Shown: positions 34,580 through 43,640, counted from the stretch's first letter. The stretch: DNA of 64,000 bases from Mesorhizobium sp. M1B.F.Ca.ET.045.04.1.1 (GCF_003952465.1 NZ_CP034448.1:5929001-5993000); one strand, 5' to 3'. The notes: generated by a model from the sequence alone, not told the origin. Program-made: numbers and translations.

Positions 34580-35704
34580 ATGAACGACGATATGAACAAC
34601 ACGCGGAAACAGGCGATCGAGTCTCTTTCCGAAAGGACCAAACGGGGCGAGATTTCGCGCCGCCAGTTTGCGCAGCTCGCGGGCCTCGTGCTTGCCGGCA
34701 CGCCGATGCTGCTGCGCTCGACCAGCGCTTTCGCCGAGACGAAGGGGCTGGTGCTGGTGAACTGGGGCGGCGACGCCATTACGGCTTACGACGCGGCCTA
34801 CGGCCAGGCCTTCACCAAGGACACCGGCATCCCGGTCAAGATGGACGGCTCGGGCCCGACCGAAGGCGCGATCGCGGCGCAGTTCAAGAGCGGCGCGCCG
34901 ACCTGGGACCTGGTCGACGTCGACCCGTTCTCGGCAATCACGCTCGGCGGCCAGGGCATGCTCGAGCCGATCGACTACAAGGTCGTCGACAAGAGCAAGA
35001 TGCGGCCGGGCTTCGGTTGGGAATATGCGGCGTCCACCTATTTCTTCTCCTATGTGATCGCCTACGATTCGCAGAAATTCGGCTCCAACGCGCCGACAGG
35101 CATGGCCGATTTCTTCGACGTGAAGAAATTCCCCGGCAAGCGCTCGCTCTACAAATGGGGCGTGTCGAGCTGGGAAGCAGCACTTCTGGCCGATGGCGTG
35201 GCGCCGGCCTCGCTCTACCCGCTCGATTTGAAGCGCGCGCATGACAAGATCGCCGCGTTCAAGGAAAACGTCGTCTCCTATTGGGGCGGCGGCGCCGAAA
35301 GCCAGAGCGTGCTGCTTAACGGCGAGGCCTCGATGGCGATCGTGTGGTCGACACGCGCCTCGCTGATCGAGCAGGACTCCGGCGGCCAGATCAAGTTCAT
35401 CTGGGACCAGGGCCTGATCTCGCCCGGCGCGCTCGCGGTGCTCAAGAACAATCCCGGCGGCAAGGAAGCCGCGATGAAGTTCATCGCCAGCACCCAGGAC
35501 CCGCAGAAGGAACTGGTGATGTTCGACAAGCTCGGCCAGGGTCCGGCGAACCCGGCGGCGGATGCGCTGATCCCGGCCGACAAGAAGCGCATCAACCCGG
35601 TCGACCCGGAGAACATGAAGAAGCAGATCGCGCTCGACATGGAGTGGTACGCCAAGAATTACGGCGCCGCGCTCGACGAATATACCAAGATCATCTCCGC
35701 CTGA
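34580..35704 (+). CDS. Polyamine-type solute-binding protein (PotD-like), TAT leader
   Basis: A 374-residue periplasmic binding protein of the PotD/YnjB-like group. The leader is a twin-arginine type (SRRQFAQLAGLVLAG) with cleavage expected around FAETKG. LVLVNWGGDAITAYDAAYGQAFTKDTGIPVKMDGSGPTEG is the first lobe, and WDLVDVDPFSAITLGGQGMLEPIDY follows. The ligand is probably a cationic amine or guanidino compound, given the neighbouring DDAH- and M20-type enzymes; this is inference. It is 68 bases after the ATPase gene. Confidence 0.87.
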   Translation: MNDDMNNTRKQAIESLSERTKRGEISRRQFAQLAGLVLAGTPMLLRSTSAFAETKGLVLVNWGGDAITAYDAAYGQAFTKDTGIPVKMDGSGPTEGAIAAQFKSGAPTWDLVDVDPFSAITLGGQGMLEPIDYKVVDKSKMRPGFGWEYAASTYFFSYVIAYDSQKFGSNAPTGMADFFDVKKFPGKRSLYKWGVSSWEAALLADGVAPASLYPLDLKRAHDKIAAFKENVVSYWGGGAESQSVLLNGEASMAIVWSTRASLIEQDSGGQIKFIWDQGLISPGALAVLKNNPGGKEAAMKFIASTQDPQKELVMFDKLGQGPANPAADALIPADKKRINPVDPENMKKQIALDMEWYAKNYGAALDEYTKIISA

Positions 35705-35726
35705 GCGGGCGGGGATTTTCAGGCTG

Positions 35727-36560
35727 ATGAGAGGCACCCTCTCCGACAGGATGGGCGCGGCGCTGTTGATGGCGCCGCTGCTCCTTTTCCTTGTCCTTGC
35801 CTATGCCTGGCCTTTCCTCGGCGTGGTGAAGTGGAGCTTCACCCTGCCGACGCCCGGCCTCGGCCAGTACCACGCCCTGCTTACTGACGACCTCGTTCAA
35901 TCGGTGTTCGTCCGCACGCTGCGCATCGCGGCGATCGTCACGGTTGTCTCGGTCACCGCAGCCTATGCCATCACCGTGGTATGGGTGCGCGGCAGCCCGG
36001 TGCAGCGCGTGCTGGCCGAATTCTGCATCCTGGTGCCATTTTGGATCTCGGTGCTGACGCGCGCCTTCGGCTGGGTAGCGCTGCTCTCCAACCGCGGCCT
36101 GATCAACACCTGGCTGCAATCGATAGGCTTCATCTCCGAGCCGCTGACCCTAGTGCGCAACGAATTCGGCGTCATCGTCGGCATGTCGCATTTCCTCATT
36201 CCTTTCGCGGTGTTCCCGCTGGCGTCCGCCATGCGCAGCCTCGACGAGCGCGTGCTGCTCGCGGCGCGCGGGCTGGGCTCCAGCCGCATGCGCACCTTCT
36301 GGACGGTGTTCGTGCCGATGACGCGCTCCGGCATCATCGGCTCGGCGATGATTGTCTTCGTCTTCTCGCTCGGCTTCTTCGTCACGCCGGCGATCCTCGG
36401 CGGCGGCCGCAGCGTGATGATCGCCGAGCTCATCTACCTGCGCATCTTCCAGAGCCCGGACTGGGGCCTGGGCGCGGCGATCAGCGTCGTGCTGGTGGTG
36501 TTCGTCGGCGCGCTGATGGCGCTTCTTTTCCGCTATGTGCGGCCGAGGCAATTGGTGTAG
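35727..36560 (+). CDS. ABC transporter permease, PotB-like
   Basis: A 277-residue inner-membrane permease with six predicted spans, starting MGAALLMAPLLLFLVLAYAWPF. The cytoplasmic coupling loop is LAARGLGSSRMRTFWTVFVPMTRSGI (EAA-type motif). It follows the binding-protein gene by 22 bases and precedes the second permease by two bases. Confidence 0.9.
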   Translation: MRGTLSDRMGAALLMAPLLLFLVLAYAWPFLGVVKWSFTLPTPGLGQYHALLTDDLVQSVFVRTLRIAAIVTVVSVTAAYAITVVWVRGSPVQRVLAEFCILVPFWISVLTRAFGWVALLSNRGLINTWLQSIGFISEPLTLVRNEFGVIVGMSHFLIPFAVFPLASAMRSLDERVLLAARGLGSSRMRTFWTVFVPMTRSGIIGSAMIVFVFSLGFFVTPAILGGGRSVMIAELIYLRIFQSPDWGLGAAISVVLVVFVGALMALLFRYVRPRQLV

Positions 36561-36562
36561 CC

Positions 36563-37369
36563 ATGCCCACTTATCGCCCCGGCCCCGTCTCGCTCGCTCT
36601 TGCCGTGCTTGTGGCGTTGTTCCTGCTCCTGCCGCTGCTTGCGGTCGTCCCGGTATCGCTGACGCCGAGCCGCATGCTGACGATGCCGACGGGGGAATTG
36701 TCGCTGCGCCACTATCGCTCGCTGATCGAGGATCCGCGCTGGCTGGATTCGATCCTGCTGTCGATCCGCATCGGCGCGGTGAGCAGCGCGCTTTCGACGG
36801 TGCTCGCACTCACCTTCAGCCTGGGCGTGTGGATGTTCCAGCCGCGCTTCACCGCCGCCCTCGTCGGATTCGTGCTGTTGCCGATGGTGGTGCCGCCGGT
36901 GGTCTCGGCGGTGACGCTCTATTTCCTGCTCACCTCGGTGTCCGGTATCTCGTCCTTCTTCGGCTATGACACCTGGCTGGGTGTGGCGATGGCGCATTCG
37001 GTGATGTCGGTGCCGTTTGCCACCGTGCTGATCCTGGTCTCCCTCAGTCAGCTCGACCGGCGCATCGACCTTGCCGCGCGCGGCCTCGGCGCAAGCGTCT
37101 GGGAGCGCGCGACCCGCGTCATCATGCCCAACATCAAGTTCGGCATCGTCACCGCGGCCCTGCTCTCCTTCGTGCTCTCCTGGGAAGAGATCGGCGTGAC
37201 GCTGTTCATCACTTCGGTCAACGCGATCACGCTGCCGCGCCTGATGTGGATGGGCCTGCGCGACAATATCGACCCGGCGATCGCCGCGCTCTCAGTGATC
37301 CTGATCATCATCACCGTTCTGGTGCTGATCGTGCGCAGCGTGGTCACCCGGCGCCGCGCGTCGGCGTAA
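36563..37369 (+). CDS. ABC transporter permease, PotC-like
   Basis: A 268-residue inner-membrane permease with six predicted spans. The EAA-type loop is DLAARGLGASVWERATRVIMPNIKFGI. ATG 36563 lies two bases after the first permease's stop, so the two are co-translated. Completes the transporter with the ATPase, binding protein and PotB-like permease. Confidence 0.9.
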   Translation: MPTYRPGPVSLALAVLVALFLLLPLLAVVPVSLTPSRMLTMPTGELSLRHYRSLIEDPRWLDSILLSIRIGAVSSALSTVLALTFSLGVWMFQPRFTAALVGFVLLPMVVPPVVSAVTLYFLLTSVSGISSFFGYDTWLGVAMAHSVMSVPFATVLILVSLSQLDRRIDLAARGLGASVWERATRVIMPNIKFGIVTAALLSFVLSWEEIGVTLFITSVNAITLPRLMWMGLRDNIDPAIAALSVILIIITVLVLIVRSVVTRRRASA

Positions 37370-37397
37370 GCCGGTCCAATCTCTCCGCAAGACGAGA

Positions 37398-37423
37398 GAG
37401 GCCCGCCGGAAGCGGCGGGCCTC
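37398..37423 (+). terminator. Hairpin after the transporter operon
   Basis: A perfect 11-bp stem (gaggcccgccg/cggcgggcctc) with a GAAG loop, 29 bases after the last permease. No T-run follows, so termination may be weak or Rho-assisted. Confidence 0.6.
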
Positions 37424-37726
37424 GTAAGGCGCCAAAGTGGAAGTTTGGCCCTTTGTGATCCGGGGGTATGGATCGCCTGAAGATTAGCCGATGGAGGTCC
37501 GGCGGGCGATTTACAAATATGTAAACTTCGCCTCCGGCGGGAGCGAGCTGCGCCGGCAAAAGAAGTTTATTATCATAGCTTTGCGAGCTTCTTCAGCGTC
37601 TTCGGCGCAGCACCTTCAATCAAAAGTGATGGGGAACGCGCCTGCGGAACCTAGAGGCGAACCGGCGCAAATGACGACTGGTCCGCCGTGACTCGACGAC
37701 TGAACCGGAGGAAGTTGGCCGGCGCC
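37424..37726. other. Intergenic region, no gene seen
   Basis: About 300 bases between the transporter terminator hairpin and the cytochrome b561 remnant. An A/T-richer patch (ttacaaatatgtaaact) near 37510 contains a short palindrome. Nothing else is recognised. Confidence 0.35.
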
Positions 37727-38270
37727 CTACCGATCTCCGGGAAGCATCCTGGCCATGACCGTGTCCCGGCGAACGAAGTGATGATAGAGCGCGGCTAGCG
37801 CGTGCACGCCGGCCACGATCAAAATGCCGTTCGCGCAGAGTTCGTGAAGTTCGCGAATGGTCCGCGCGGTCGCCCTGTCCGGAGCAAACGGCGCCGGCAC
37901 CGTGAACAGGCCGAAGAAGCTCAACGCGTCGCCCCCTGAACCAGGTCAAGAGGATGCCGAGAACCGGAATTGTGACGAGCAGCGCATAGAGGGCGAAATG
38001 TCCGATCTTCGCGGCGGCCCGCTCCGGGCCAGACATTTCGGCCGGTAGAGATGGCGCTCCTCTCACGCCGCGCAGCGCCAACCGCCACGAGACAAGCGCG
38101 GCGAGCAGAAGGCCGAAGGAAATGTGCAATCGCCAAATGGCGTCGACGGACGGATCGCCACGCGGATAGAATTCTTCGCCGTATGTCAGCGCATAAAGCA
38201 GGATGACGAGGGCGAAGAGCGCCCAGTGCAAGAACTTCTGACTGGACGTATAGGTAGTGATGACGGCCAT
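37727..38270 (-). pseudogene. Cytochrome b561, frameshifted
   Basis: A small di-haem b561 with four spans, broken by one extra base. The first frame starts at ATG 38270 (MAVITTYTSSQKFLHWALF) and contains the haem-ligand His regions FLHWALF, LHISFGL and IGHFAL; it reads correctly through LGILLTWFRG. The second frame resumes with DALSFFGLFTVPAPF and runs to 37727. The shift falls at the ccccc run 37932-37936 on the + strand; four bases would restore the protein. It may be a real lesion, a phase-variable tract or a sequencing error. These proteins move electrons between quinol and periplasm. Confidence 0.78.
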
Positions 38271-38485
38271 CGCCCGGCTCCGTTGAACACTTGCCTGTGT
38301 TTCGGGCGTGTTCCTGGCAGACTTGTGACCGCCAAATTAAGAATTGGTAAGGCTTCGACCAATTGACGAGTTAGCACAGCAGTCGCCCGCGCCGCACGCA
38401 CGGCCGTTTCGCCGATTTGCATTCCGTGCCGTTCGCGGCGCCGCACAGGCGAAGGCCCTTCGGCCCTCGCCTGCGTCGCAGCCGA

Positions 38486-38845
38486 TCAGGCGGCTTGCGG
38501 CCGCCGCATCCTCTCGACGAGAGCCTGCCGGGCCGGACCGGCGAGCGGCTTGTCCATAGTCAGCAGGCCGTCGAGCAGAGCGAGGAGCTCACGCGCTGCG
38601 GACGACTTGCAGGAGTAGTAGACCATCTGGCGGTCGCGGCGGGTGTCGACCAGGCCAAACCTGCGCAGTTTGGCCAGATGCTGGGAGAGCGCGGACTGGC
38701 TGAGTTCGACCTTGTCGGCGAGCGTGCCGACTGACAGTTCGCCCTCGGCCAGATAGTTCATGATGAGCAAACGCTTCTCGTTGCCCATCACCGCAAGAAA
38801 GGCTGCCGCGCTTTCTGCGTTGGCGGTAAGTTTCTTCGTCACCAT
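38486..38845 (-). CDS. ArsR-family regulator, NolR-like
   Basis: A 119-residue winged-helix regulator. KLTANAESAAAFLAVMGNEKRLLIMNYLAEGELSVGTLADKVELSQSALSQHLAKLRRFGLVDTRRDRQMVYY is the whole DNA-binding domain. It lacks the CxC of arsenic or metal sensors; the sequence resembles rhizobial NolR, a nodulation-gene repressor that binds DNA without an obvious ligand. Cys in YYSCKSS is the only thiol in the core. It lies 215 bases past the b561 gene's start, so it may not control it. Confidence 0.8.
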   Translation of the reverse strand: MVTKKLTANAESAAAFLAVMGNEKRLLIMNYLAEGELSVGTLADKVELSQSALSQHLAKLRRFGLVDTRRDRQMVYYSCKSSAARELLALLDGLLTMDKPLAGPARQALVERMRRPQAA

Positions 38846-39279
38846 CGATTTTCCCCATGTTCATGCTCTTCCGAGGCCATGGGGGCAATGGCTTCAGAAT
38901 TCCAGAGCATTTGGTGGACCTGCTCCGACATGGAATCGGAACATGCCCTGCTTCTTTGTTCGACCAAAATCCCTTCGTAACCCGGTTGCCACCACGTCGG
39001 GATATTGGCCTCGGACAGCGAGCGCCATGCTGTTGCCTGACGCAAGTTGGCGCAGACTCGGAATAATTCCGCGCCACTAATGAATACCAGCGCTTCGTTG
39101 TTTCAGCAACAATATAGCGAAGATAGGCACAACACCGCCAAATCCAGGGGTCGCGCTGGGGAAGAACGCGGGCCGCTCGGAACGCGCCGTCACCATTTTC
39201 CAAGACTCACCCTGCGTCCGGAATCCGTGATAATATTAGCCGGAGCACAAAAGGGGGACAAAGGCTCGAGGAGAAAGCC
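38846..39279. other. Intergenic region of about 430 bases, no gene seen
   Basis: This holds the promoter of the ArsR gene at its left end and that of the small gene at 39280 on its right. A run ttgtttcagcaacaata near 39097 contains a short dyad. I see no reading frame or RNA I can support. Confidence 0.35.
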
Positions 39280-39477
39280 ATGTCCGCTATCTCACGAAAC
39301 ACGTTCACACCCGCCGAGACGGCCCTGTTTGGGCGCGTCTTCGAGAGCGGTCGCGTCGTCGGGGAAACCGAAGAGCAGAAGGAGGCGCGCGCCTCGCGCA
39401 TCATCGCGAACTACATGGCCGGCATCACCGACGAGGCGGAACTCGTCGAACTGTCCCGCAAGCCGCTCGGGAGATAG
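39280..39477 (+). CDS. Small conserved Rhizobiales protein, paralogue of the one at 8112
   Basis: A 65-residue protein: FTPAETALFGRVFESGRVVGET then RASRIIANYMAGITDEAELVELSRKP. It shares the FTP-E, RVF and GIT/FTxEAEL...S pattern with the 73-residue protein at 8112-8333. Function unknown. Between the two, spacing of the conserved words is identical apart from one short indel. Confidence 0.6.
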   Translation: MSAISRNTFTPAETALFGRVFESGRVVGETEEQKEARASRIIANYMAGITDEAELVELSRKPLGR

Positions 39478-39597
39478 CGTGAGACCATGTTCACGCTGCT
39501 CACATCCTGTTGAAATATCGGGATGAAACCTGCCGGGCAGTTGCGCGTTTCTCATCCGCTCACAACAGGGCGCTCACAACGCATTAGGGGTTTCGCG

Positions 39598-39843
39598 ATG
39601 ATCCAGGGATGGTTTTCCAGGCCGGTCGAAGTGGCCGTCGGCGTGGCAGGCTCGATCCGGCACATTTCCAACGCGCAGCAGGCCGTGGAATTGCTGACGG
39701 GCCAGTGGCGCGACGCCGGCAGCGCGCAGCATGGCGCGGCGCTGCGCGCCTGCCGCCGGGCGATGAGCGGCGACGTTCCGGCCGACAATGCCAGGGAAGC
39801 TTTCATTAGCGCCGCGCGCGAGGCGCATGTGCTGGTCGAATAG
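39598..39843 (+). CDS. DUF982-family protein
   Basis: An 81-residue protein of the DUF982 family, which is common in Rhizobiales. VEVAVGVAGSIRHISNAQQAVELLTGQW and ALRACRRAMSGDVPADNAREAFISAAREAHVLV cover the domain. Function unknown. A second member lies at 40645; they are separated by two RIME-type elements. Confidence 0.78.
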   Translation: MIQGWFSRPVEVAVGVAGSIRHISNAQQAVELLTGQWRDAGSAQHGAALRACRRAMSGDVPADNAREAFISAAREAHVLVE

Positions 39844-39849
39844 GCTCCA

Positions 39850-39953
39850 AAAGCGCGTCGCGCTGAAACGGATTCAGGCGACGCGCTTTAGGTTTTTGTT
39901 TTGATGCATGTCGTTGCCCCAGAACCGCTACACACTTCTGGGCGACATGCATT
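39850..39953. repeat. RIME-type element, tandem copy 1
   Basis: aaagcgcgtcgcgctg...gacgcgctttag, then gcatgtcgtt...gcgacatgcatta. It is directly followed by a second copy in the same orientation. Confidence 0.8.
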
Positions 39954-40059
39954 AAAGCGCGTCGCACTGAAGCGGATTGAGGCGACGCGCTTTAAGTCTT
40001 TGTTTTGATGCATGTCGTTGCCCCGGAACCGCTACACACTTCTGGGCGACATGCATTAG
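39954..40059. repeat. RIME-type element, tandem copy 2
   Basis: The second of a head-to-tail pair; it begins where copy 1 ends and differs at a few bases (gcgtcgcactgaagcgg; ccccggaaccgc). Its last base touches the stop codon of the tiny minus-strand gene at 40060. Confidence 0.8.
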
Positions 40060-40164
40060 CTAGCGATAGAAGAGCCATAAAAGCACCGACACCGCGAACA
40101 CTGTCGGAGAGAGCAGGATTCCGGCCCGCAAGACGCGCATGACCAGGTAGAGCGGAGTGGGCAT
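40060..40164 (-). CDS. Tiny hydrophobic peptide, second of a two-gene unit
   Basis: A possible 34-residue membrane peptide: MPTPLYLVMRVLRAGILLS followed by a helix SPTVFAVSVLLWLFYR. The start lies 18 bases after the stop of the 54-residue gene at 40183. No other support exists, so this is tentative. Confidence 0.35.
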   Translation of the reverse strand: MPTPLYLVMRVLRAGILLSPTVFAVSVLLWLFYR

Positions 40165-40182
40165 GCCTGGCGGTACCGGCAC

Positions 40183-40347
40183 CTATCGGTTGCGCGAATT
40201 GACGGGAGGCCGACGCGCCGGCCGAAACCGGTTCTTGCGATCCGCTTCTGCGTACAAACGGCTTTGCCGGGCCTCCTCATAGAGCCCGAAAGCGGTCGCC
40301 ATCAACGTGGCGGCAGTCATGACGGATGTAAGCACGGCGATCAGCAT
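40183..40347 (-). CDS. Small conserved-looking protein with one span
   Basis: A 54-residue protein: a membrane helix MLIAVLTSVMTAATLMATAF, then a charged helix GLYEEARQSRLYAEADRKNRF and a basic tail. The juxtamembrane pattern looks like a real protein rather than chance. It starts at ATG 40347 and may form a unit with the tiny gene downstream. Confidence 0.5.
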   Translation of the reverse strand: MLIAVLTSVMTAATLMATAFGLYEEARQSRLYAEADRKNRFRPARRPPVNSRNR

Positions 40348-40644
40348 GAGAGGTCTTCCCGCGTTTCAACGGCATGTCGCATCTGATTATCGCCGTGGGC
40401 GACGGTGCAGCCAGTGACTTTGGTCACATGTTTTTTGAGCGCGCCGGGCCCGTGTCGTGGCGCAATGAATCCGGCCCTTGAGCCGACCCGCGCGGCGCAT
40501 CGCCGATCTCAAAAATTCTTCGGAACATTATCGGCGGTGGATGGTTAATGCGCGGGTCCGCCAATCGTCCCGGACCTGCATCCATCGGGCGCCCTGCCGG
40601 CGCCGTTGCCTGATCAAAAGACCACTATACGAACGGAGGATGTG

Positions 40645-40887
40645 ATGAACGACGTCTGGTTTTCCGAGCCGGTCGTGATCGATTTCGAGCCAAGCGGACA
40701 ACACAAGGTCTCAAGCTGCTTCGAGGCAATCGAATGTCTCGACCAGCGCTGGCCAAGACGGGCGCGCGACCGCGCCTGGCGGTCGGCAAACCGCGTCTGC
40801 CGCGATGCGCTCGACGGCTTGAGAAGTCCCGTCGAAGCCCGCAAAACCCTGCGCAAGGCGGCGAAGGCCGCCGGCCTGCTGGGCTAG
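40645..40887 (+). CDS. DUF982-family protein
   Basis: An 80-residue DUF982 protein: VWFSEPVVIDFEPSGQHKVSSCFEAIECLDQRWPRRARDRAWRSANRVCRDALDGL. cggagg lies four bases before ATG 40645. Paralogue of the protein at 39598, with which it shares domain layout but modest identity. Function unknown. Confidence 0.78.
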   Translation: MNDVWFSEPVVIDFEPSGQHKVSSCFEAIECLDQRWPRRARDRAWRSANRVCRDALDGLRSPVEARKTLRKAAKAAGLLG

Positions 40888-40940
40888 AGAGGTTCGCCGT
40901 TTCACGGAAACGCCGAACCGTTCTATCTCTTTGTTTTGAC

Positions 40941-40985
40941 GCAATTCCGGACGGAAAACCGTTCCGCACTTTTCCTGGAATTGCT
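40941..40985. repeat. gcaattcc...ggaattgc palindromic unit
   Basis: A copy of the dispersed hairpin family, with centre ggacggaaaaccg, after the second DUF982 gene. Confidence 0.6.
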
Positions 40986-41104
40986 CTGAAGCGCATCGCC
41001 ATCCCGGACGGGGAAACCGGCCCGGATCATGTCGAGTTGCCCCTGGCCCTCGGCGGCCTACGAGCCAAGAAATTTCGGAACATTGCAGCCGCCGACCTGT
41101 TTCT

Positions 41105-41130
41105 ACCCCGTAGTCTCCTGACTACGGGGT
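41105..41130. repeat. Perfect 10-bp inverted repeat
   Basis: Arms accccgtagt and actacggggt with a six-base loop (ctcctg). No T-run follows on either side. It is either a hairpin in a transcript or a protein-binding site; nothing decides. Confidence 0.6.
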
Positions 41131-41415
41131 TCCAGACCCAAGCCGAGCCCGTTCTGGCCTCCCATCGCCGGGGCGGGCTTGATTTTTCAGCCAATATGAG
41201 GCGAAGCGGCGACCGACGTATACTCGGAGCGTTCAGAGCGCATCCATGGGGTACATGAAAACGTCGGCCGCCGGGCTCCAGGGCGCCTGTTGTTCAGGCG
41301 CTTTCATTTTCGGCGAGTCTGGCGTCTGCGTTCAACGCGAGGATTGGGTCGTGGTGAACGGGAGATTACTATCCACAGGATGCGCCCGGCCGACGCGAAC
41401 CATTCGGCACTTTGA

Positions 41416-42387
41416 TCAGCCGAACCCGCCAAGCACCTCCGGGAATTGAACAGCTATTGCCCCCTCGTCCGCCTGCCTGGCAAAGATTTCGTGTACTTTC
41501 TCACCATCGTAACGGGCGCGGCGGCGAACCCGTTCGCGGTTGGTCAGGAGACTGCCGACAGTGTCAAAGCGTCGGATGAAGCGCTTCATCGCTCCGCGCT
41601 CGAAACGAACACGGCGCTGGAACGCAGCCCCCCACGGCGTGTTCTTGGCCAGATCGCGATAGATATCGAGAGCAGCGAGTTCGACGCCTAGCGGCACCTT
41701 GTCCCAAGGCTTGCCCCAGCTGAAATGCCGGGCATAGGCCTTTTCGAACGGAACCTGCCAATTATAGTTGGTCATGGCATTCCACGATGGATGCATCGTT
41801 TGCCATTTGCCTTCGAACGCGACATTTAACGCACCTTGATCCAGCCCGTTGACGCCACGTGAGGCAAAATGCCGAGCCGCCGCCAATAGGCCATTCTCTC
41901 TGATCCGGGGCAGATCAAGCGAAAGAACGCCGGAATTAAAATATGGGGCGCCTGGTGCCATCGAAAGGAGCGCTCGGTATTTCGGCTCAAAGTATGATTG
42001 AACATCGTGGGCCGCGAGCAGCGGCGCCCCCAACGGTGTCTCGAGCAAGTCAACGATCGACCTGTTGAAGAGAACATCGCTGTCAAGATAAGCAACCCGT
42101 TCGTATGGAGCGAATTCGGGAATTTCATCGATGAACAGCCGCATATACACGGCAAGACTCAGGTGACCTGGGGCAAAGGTCACGCTTCGCATCAGCTCTG
42201 AAAGATCAACTATTCTGACGCGATCCGCGAGCAGCTGCCGCGCGGCGGCAAGATCGGCGGCGCCGACATTCATCTGCAGGATGAAGCCGTCAATCGGTGG
42301 CGAAACATCCAATATCCGGCGCGCCGCCAGACAGGCATAAGGAAAGTACCTGGCATCCGCCGCCAGAAAGAAACAAGACTTCGTCAT
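41416..42387 (-). CDS. GT8-family glycosyltransferase
   Basis: A 323-residue GT-A fold glycosyltransferase of family 8 (galactosyl- or glucosyltransferase group). The donor-metal DxD motif is LDSD at 101-104 in VAYLDSDVLF; YFNSGVLSLDL and HFSWGKPWDKVP (the conserved H-x-x-G-x-x-KPW) complete the signature. It would add a hexose to a surface glycan such as LPS core or capsule. ATG 42387 lies directly beside the stop of the acyltransferase (no gap), so the two genes are one operon. Base composition is lower in GC than the neighbourhood, suggesting acquisition. Confidence 0.85.
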   Translation of the reverse strand: MTKSCFFLAADARYFPYACLAARRILDVSPPIDGFILQMNVGAADLAAARQLLADRVRIVDLSELMRSVTFAPGHLSLAVYMRLFIDEIPEFAPYERVAYLDSDVLFNRSIVDLLETPLGAPLLAAHDVQSYFEPKYRALLSMAPGAPYFNSGVLSLDLPRIRENGLLAAARHFASRGVNGLDQGALNVAFEGKWQTMHPSWNAMTNYNWQVPFEKAYARHFSWGKPWDKVPLGVELAALDIYRDLAKNTPWGAAFQRRVRFERGAMKRFIRRFDTVGSLLTNRERVRRRARYDGEKVHEIFARQADEGAIAVQFPEVLGGFG

Positions 42388-42969
42388 TTAGTTGGCTGCG
42401 GCGCTTGTCGTAAAATGCTTCTCGATGAAAGTCTCGATTTGGCCGGTGAGTAGAGATGCCTCGCTTTTGATCTTGTCATCGTCCCAAAGCCACCATTGGA
42501 TTGCCAGCAACTTCAAGACGATGTCCTGCGGGAAGCGGTATCTGATTTCTCTCGCCGGAGACCCGGCGACGATCGCATACGGCGGCACGTTTTTCGTGAC
42601 CACGGCCCCGGCGCCGATGACCGCGCCGTCGCCGATCTCGACCCCAGGGAGTATTATAGCACCATAGCCAATCCAAACATCGTTGCCGACGGTGATGCCG
42701 CCCGGCCTACCGCCATTTGCGATCGGGTCGGGACGATCCAGCATTCGGCTAAAGATCGGAAATGAGGTCGCACTATCAGTCAGGTGCTGTCCGGCGCACA
42801 AGAAAACCACTTCTCTGGCGACCGAGCAGAAAGCTCCGATTCTGAGCGGGGTGTTCTTCGAAGCGAACAGAATCTTTCGCCATGTCACGTCGTAGGTGTG
42901 GCGACCGACTGACACATTTTCCGGCAATTTATGGCGAACATCCTTCAACCATTTGGAAAGCGTAGACAT
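42388..42969 (-). CDS. Left-handed beta-helix acyltransferase (CatB/LacA-like)
   Basis: A 193-residue hexapeptide-repeat acyltransferase. GNDVWIGYGAIILPGVEIGDGAVIGAGAVVTKNVPPYAIVAGSPAREIRYRF is the typical C-terminal coil, and FLCAGQHLTD holds the catalytic-type His. These enzymes acetylate sugars or antibiotics. Beside a GT8 gene, O-acetylation of a surface sugar is the likely role. ATG 42969 (MSTLSKWLKDV) is preferred over an in-frame GTG 24 bases upstream. Confidence 0.83.
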   Translation of the reverse strand: MSTLSKWLKDVRHKLPENVSVGRHTYDVTWRKILFASKNTPLRIGAFCSVAREVVFLCAGQHLTDSATSFPIFSRMLDRPDPIANGGRPGGITVGNDVWIGYGAIILPGVEIGDGAVIGAGAVVTKNVPPYAIVAGSPAREIRYRFPQDIVLKLLAIQWWLWDDDKIKSEASLLTGQIETFIEKHFTTSAAAN

Positions 42970-43091
42970 TCGCAAAGCCCCGCACTGTAGCACTCTGAAT
43001 TTTTCACCGAGTTGGTTCGGACATACCGATCACTACGCGCGTCTTCAAGCATGCAATTCCCCGATCTGCGACGCCGCGTTTCCGCCTCGGA

Positions 43092-43640
43092 TCAGATATT
43101 CAGTCCCTCCGCGGCGGCGATCACCTCGGGAACGATCGCTTCCACGTCGTCATCGCTCGTTCGGTGGTTGACGAAACAGGCGCGCAGCGCGAACTGGCCG
43201 CCGATCGTCGCGTTCGACAGATGGACGCGGCCGCGCGCGGCCATGCGCTTGAGGATGGCGGCATTATCCTTGGCGCGGTGGCGGAAGCAGACGGCGCTCA
43301 GCGTCACCGGCGCCAGCAGCTCCAGTTCCGGGCGCGCCTCGACAGCCCACGCCAGCGCGATGGCGTGATCGAGATCGCGCCGGATCGCGGCGCGAAACAC
43401 GCGGCGTCCGTGATACTGCAGCGACAGCCAGAGTTTCAGCGCGCGGAAGCGCCGCGACAATTCCATCGACTCGTCGAAGAAGGCGAAGCTTTCCGCCGGG
43501 TCTTCGCGAAAGCTGCGCACATAGTCGCCGCTGTGCGAAATGGTCTGGCGAACGATATCGGGATGGCAGTGCAGCAGGCAACGGCATTCGGCGGGCTGAT
43601 AAAGCCATTGAATGAGGATGCTATTCCCTTCGGGCCATCG
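43092..43640 (-). pseudogene. PLP-dependent decarboxylase, C-terminal remnant
   Basis: The last 170 or so codons of a group II (aromatic-L-amino-acid type) decarboxylase. SGDYVRSFREDPAESFAFFDESMELSRRFRALKLWLSLQYHG and PVTLSAVCFRH are unmistakable, and the frame is open to the stop at 43092. Near the 5' end, NSILIQWLYQP replaces the usual DSI...DAHKWLYQP: four residues including the PLP-binding Lys are missing, and no N-terminal half is present upstream. It therefore cannot be active. The break lies about 100 bases from the 3' end of tRNA-Arg. Confidence 0.78.

Larger units (their letters stand above)
40888..41415. other. Intergenic region with repeat and hairpin, no gene seen
   Basis: About 530 bases. 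It holds the palindromic unit at 40941 and the hairpin at 41105. The rest shows no reading frame that I can support; short frames here lack family-like composition. Confidence 0.4.

Noticed and set aside
41246..41449. 67-codon plus-strand frame beside the GT8 gene
   Set aside because: No ribosome site, overlaps the end of GT8, and its composition is not protein-like.
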